From positions 1 through 15,032 of the forward strand of contig CAMVOG010000024.1 in NCBI GenBank assembly GCA_947169005.1: DNA of 15,032 nucleotides, read 5' to 3'. Below, one piece after another: positions 12,216 through 15,032 of this stretch (position 1 is its first letter; every line of letters starts with the position of its first letter). The stretch is from an uncultured Clostridia bacterium (GTDB lineage: Bacteria; Bacillota; Clostridia; Oscillospirales; Oscillospiraceae). Below the pieces are notes generated by a model. That model did no database searches. It worked only from the letters and a program-made list of their open reading frames with translations, and was not told the origin of the DNA. Position numbers and translations under genes: made by a program.

Positions 12216-12986
12216 ATGTCTTATACCGTTGCCGTGGCTGGAAAGGGCGGCACGGGGAAAACCTCACTGAGCGGGCTGATCGTCCACTATCTCAGCCAGA
12301 TGGGCAAGGGCCCTGTGCTGGCCGTGGACGCGGACGCCAACTCAAATCTGAACGAGGTCCTCGGCGTCGAGGTGGAGACTACTCTCGGAGAGGTCCGGGA
12401 GGAGCTCGCCCACGCGGAGCTGATGGACCCCAGCCCGATCCCGAAGGGCATGACCAAGCAGGATTACGCGGAATTCAAGTTCAACCACGCCCTGATCGAG
12501 ATGGATGATTACGATATGCTCGTCATGGGCCGGACCGAGGGTCACGGCTGCTATTGCTATGTCAACGGCCTGCTGCAGACCCAGATCCAGAAGTACGTGA
12601 GCCGCTATTACTACATGGTGGTGGACAACGAGGCCGGTATGGAGCATATCAGCCGCGGCGTCCTGCCCAGCGTGGACGTGATCCTGCTGGTGAGCGACTG
12701 CTCCCGCAGGGGCATCCAGGCCGTCGGCCGCATCGCCCGACTGGTCGAGAGCCTGGAGCTTGACGCCAAGGCCGTCAAGCTCATTGTGAACCGTGCGCCG
12801 AACGGGGAGCTGAGCGAGGGGATCAAGGAAGAGATCGCCCTGCAGAAGCTCGATCTGCTGGCCGTCGTCCCTCAGGACGAGCTGGTGTATCAGTTCGACA
12901 CGGAAGGAAAACCCTTAGTAGACCTGCCCGAGGACGCGGCCATCAAGGTCGCGGTACGCGATATTATCCCCAAAATCATTTTGTAA
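12216..12986 (+). CDS. cooC: CooC/AcsF-type nickel-insertion ATPase for CODH/acetyl-CoA synthase, 256 aa
   Basis: A MinD/ParA-like (SIMIBI) ATPase that couples ATP hydrolysis to insertion of nickel into CO dehydrogenase or acetyl-CoA synthase. Seen: the deviant Walker A GKGGTGKT (9-16) with signature Lys10, VDADANSNLNEVLG (37-50), the metal-binding GCYCYVNGLL with C112-x-C114, and VVDNEAGMEHISRG (135-148). C112 and C114 have the same residue numbers as the nickel/zinc cysteines of CooC1 from Carboxydothermus hydrogenoformans, as I recall them. Proteins of this type beside acs genes are often named AcsF. It starts at ATG 12216 behind AAGGAGGGG. It is followed at once by acsD, whose Shine-Dalgarno starts at the cooC stop codon. 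Whether it serves CODH, ACS or both cannot be read from sequence. Confidence 0.92.
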   Translation: MSYTVAVAGKGGTGKTSLSGLIVHYLSQMGKGPVLAVDADANSNLNEVLGVEVETTLGEVREELAHAELMDPSPIPKGMTKQDYAEFKFNHALIEMDDYDMLVMGRTEGHGCYCYVNGLLQTQIQKYVSRYYYMVVDNEAGMEHISRGVLPSVDVILLVSDCSRRGIQAVGRIARLVESLELDAKAVKLIVNRAPNGELSEGIKEEIALQKLDLLAVVPQDELVYQFDTEGKPLVDLPEDAAIKVAVRDIIPKIIL

Positions 12987-13000
12987 AAGGAGAATTGAAG

Positions 13001-13942
13001 ATGCCTTTTAAAAAGCCTGTTCAGAAGTTCAACGCAGCGATCAACACGGTCGAGCTCGGCGTTGGCGACAAGAAGATCGTATTGGGCGGCGAGAACGTCT
13101 ACCCCTTCTACACCTTCGACGCGCCCATCGAGAACGCCCCCAAGGTGGGTCTCGAAATCTCCGACCTCGGCTATGCCGATCAGGTCCCCGGCATCAGCGG
13201 CTTCTATGCCGACTGCGCCACCATCGCGGATATGGCCAAGAAGGCTGCCGCCATCGAGGACGTGGATTTCATCGCCCTGCACCTTGACAGCGCCGATCCC
13301 AACGAGACCAACGCGCCCGTAGAGGACTGCGTCGCCACCGCCAAGGCGGTATGTGACGCCATCGACAAGCCCCTGGTCATCATCGGCTGCAAGAACGACG
13401 AGAAGGACGCCGCCCTGTTCTCCAAGGTGGCCGATGCCCTCCAGGGCAAGAACATCGTCGTGCTCTCCGCCAAGGAAGCCAACTACAAGGGCATTGCCGC
13501 CTCCGCCGGCCTGGCCTATAACCAGAAGCTGGGCGCTGAGTCCGCCGTGGATATCAACCTGGCCAAGCAGCTCAACGTGCTGATCACCCAGATGGGCGTC
13601 GCCCCCGGCAGCATCGTCATGAATACCGGCACCGCCGCCGCCGGCTACGGCTTCGAGTACGTGGTCTCCACCCTGGACCGCGTCAAAGCCGCCGCCCTGG
13701 GCCAGAACGACGCCTCCCTGCAGATGCCGATCATGACCCCCGTGGGCTCCGAGACCTGGGGCGTGAAGGAATCCATCGTCGAGGAAGCCGATATGCCCGA
13801 GTGGGGCAGCCGTGAGCAGAGAGGCATCAGCATGGAGGTCACCTCCGCCGCTGCCGTTCTCGCGTCCGGGTCCAACGCCGTCATCCTCAGACATCCCGAG
13901 TCTGTCGCCGCGGTGAAAAAGCTGATCAAAGAACTTATCTGA
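13001..13942 (+). CDS. acsD: Corrinoid iron-sulfur protein small subunit AcsD (acetyl-CoA pathway), 313 aa
   Basis: The small subunit of the corrinoid iron-sulfur protein, which takes the methyl group from methyl-tetrahydrofolate (through the methyltransferase AcsE) and passes it to acetyl-CoA synthase. It is a TIM-barrel protein of CdhD/AcsD type. Recognisable stretches are the start MPFKKPVQKFNAAINTVELG, NVYPFYTFDAPIENAPKVGL, FIALHLDSADPNETNAP, GIAASAGLAYNQKLGAESAV, and the C-terminal MPIMTPVGSETWGVKESIVE before EEADMPEWGSREQRGI. Length agrees with AcsD of acetogens (slightly over 300 residues). Start ATG 13001 is preferred over a TTG at 12995, because AAAGGAG at 12986-12992 has proper spacing only to the ATG. 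acsC follows 13 bp downstream. The subunit itself carries no iron-sulfur motif. Confidence 0.94.
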   Translation: MPFKKPVQKFNAAINTVELGVGDKKIVLGGENVYPFYTFDAPIENAPKVGLEISDLGYADQVPGISGFYADCATIADMAKKAAAIEDVDFIALHLDSADPNETNAPVEDCVATAKAVCDAIDKPLVIIGCKNDEKDAALFSKVADALQGKNIVVLSAKEANYKGIAASAGLAYNQKLGAESAVDINLAKQLNVLITQMGVAPGSIVMNTGTAAAGYGFEYVVSTLDRVKAAALGQNDASLQMPIMTPVGSETWGVKESIVEEADMPEWGSREQRGISMEVTSAAAVLASGSNAVILRHPESVAAVKKLIKELI

Positions 13943-13955
13943 GGAGGAAAATGAT

Positions 13956-15032
13956 ATGGCACTCAAAGGTCTTGATATATTCAAGCTCACCCCGAAAACG
14001 AACTGCAAGGACTGCGGGAACCCCACCTGCATGGCCTTTTCCATGAAGGTCGCCTCTGGCGCCATCGATATTACCAAATGCCCCCACCTCTCCGAGGAGG
14101 TCCTGGCGAAGATTTCCGAGTCCAACGCCCCCCCGATGAAGACCATCACCGTCAAGGCGGGCGACGCCGAGTACAAGCTGGGCGGCGAGACCGTTCTCTA
14201 TCGTCATGAGAAGACCTTCGTCAGCAAGACCCTCTACGCCTCCTTTATCTGCACCGGCCAGGACGAGGCCACCCAGGAGCGCAAGCTCACCGAGGGCCTC
14301 AAGGTTGACTACGACCGTATCGGCGAGCGCATGTACTGCGAGTTCATCTTCGTCAACATGGGCTCTGACAATCAGGACAACTTCACCGCCCTGGCGCAGA
14401 AGGCTGCCGCCACCGGCCGCGGCGTGATCCTCAACTGCAAGGACCCCGAGCGCATGAAGGCTGCCGCCGAGGCCATCAAGGACGCGAAGCCCATCCTCAA
14501 CGGCGCGGATGCCTCCAACTACGAGGCCATGAACGCCATCGCCAAGGAGCTGGGCCTGGTGCTGGGCGTCTCCGGCGCCGATCTGGACGAGCTCTATGAC
14601 ACCGTCGCCAAGCTGGAGGCTGCCGGCAACAAGAATCTGATCCTGGACGTGGGCACCGTGTCCATCAAGTCCGCCTTCGAGGCCGCCGTGCAGATCCGCC
14701 GCGCCGCCCTGCTGAACAAGGACCGTACCTTCGGCTATCCCACCCTGGTCAACGTGCGCAAGCTGGCCGGCGGCGACGTGAACCTGGAGACCGCCCTGGC
14801 CTCCCTCTTCACCGTCAAGTACGGCTCCATCGTCGTGGTGGAGGATATGACCTATGACAAGGCTCTGGCTCTCTATGGCCTGCGCCAGAACATCTTCACC
14901 GATCCTCAGAAGCCCATGAAGGTCGAGCCGGGCATCTATTCCATCAACAAGGGCGACGAGAACGCCCCCTGCTGCATCACCGTCGACTTCGCGCTGACTT
15001 ACTTCATCGTCTCCGGCGAGCTGGAGCGCTCC
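13956..15032 (+). CDS. acsC: Corrinoid iron-sulfur protein large subunit AcsC (3' end beyond the window)
   Basis: The large subunit of the corrinoid iron-sulfur protein. It binds a [4Fe-4S] cluster in an N-terminal domain and cobamide in a C-terminal domain, cycling Co(I)/methyl-Co(III). My translation from ATG 13956 (MALKGLDIFKLTPKTNCKDC...) stays open for 359 codons to the window edge. The cluster motif is complete: C17-x2-C20-x4-C25-x16-C42, within NCKDCGNPTCMAFS. Downstream come VLYRHEKTF and a TIM-barrel region with LILDVGTVSIKSAFE and RTFGYPTLVN. The family is about 440-450 residues long, so roughly 90 residues, including most of the cobamide-binding region, are outside. GAGGAGG at 13941-13947, overlapping the acsD stop, selects this start. 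An out-of-frame ATG at 13951 is ignored. Confidence 0.95.
   Translation, partial: MALKGLDIFKLTPKTNCKDCGNPTCMAFSMKVASGAIDITKCPHLSEEVLAKISESNAPPMKTITVKAGDAEYKLGGETVLYRHEKTFVSKTLYASFICTGQDEATQERKLTEGLKVDYDRIGERMYCEFIFVNMGSDNQDNFTALAQKAAATGRGVILNCKDPERMKAAAEAIKDAKPILNGADASNYEAMNAIAKELGLVLGVSGADLDELYDTVAKLEAAGNKNLILDVGTVSIKSAFEAAVQIRRAALLNKDRTFGYPTLVNVRKLAGGDVNLETALASLFTVKYGSIVVVEDMTYDKALALYGLRQNIFTDPQKPMKVEPGIYSINKGDENAPCCITVDFALTYFIVSGELERS

Noticed and set aside
12890..14176. A 428-codon minus-strand frame across acsD
   Set aside because: Antisense to a well-recognised AcsD; Gly/Val/His-rich shadow.

Overview
This is a GC-rich chromosomal segment from a Gram-positive anaerobe, most likely a member of the Clostridia (Oscillospiraceae-like). 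That placement is an inference. It rests on MurT/GatD (lipid II amidation, typical of Gram-positives), DnaD-type and DnaI-type replication proteins, strong AGGAGG ribosome binding sites, a lipoprotein with a classical lipobox, a NiCo riboswitch, and Wood-Ljungdahl (acetyl-CoA pathway) genes. No tRNA, rRNA, CRISPR array, transposase or phage gene was seen.

Layout. (1) 1-1422, plus strand: the end of an oligopeptide-type ABC transporter ATPase, overlapping a periplasmic-binding-protein-like lipoprotein. (2) 1637-5452, plus strand: a toxic-metal operon with promoter, ArsR-type palindromic operator, CadC-like repressor, CadA/ZntA-like P1B ATPase, and a MATE efflux pump that overlaps the ATPase by four bases. 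(3) 5637-6775, plus strand: a sigma-70-type promoter, a NiCo riboswitch fused to an intrinsic terminator, and a cation diffusion facilitator. (4) 6906-9020, minus strand: murT-gatD, separated from the preceding operon by a bidirectional terminator. (5) 9140-11301, plus strand: a DnaD-domain protein and a DnaI/DnaC-type helicase loader, divergent from murT. (6) 11495-15032, plus strand: the start of an acetyl-CoA synthase operon with a His-rich protein, CooT, CooC/AcsF, AcsD and AcsC, which runs off the window.

How the genes work together. Transition metals are a strong theme. CadC/CadA should handle Cd/Pb/Zn. The NiCo riboswitch should switch on the CDF exporter when Ni or Co is in excess. 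The last operon needs nickel (CooC, CooT and the His-rich protein would feed CO dehydrogenase/acetyl-CoA synthase) and cobalt (AcsCD is the corrinoid iron-sulfur protein). The window therefore holds both the export and the use of the same metals.

The most unusual non-coding feature is a family of degenerate tandem repeats, all with a 7-base period, in four of the intergenic regions. The same units recur in both orientations at separate loci. The arrays begin at, or within a few bases of, the stop codons of five genes, and in two genes the stop codon lies inside the array. A separate element of about 90 bp with inverted ends lies at 1484-1574. The nickel module at the head of the acs operon, with its uncharacterised His-rich protein, is the most interesting protein-level feature.
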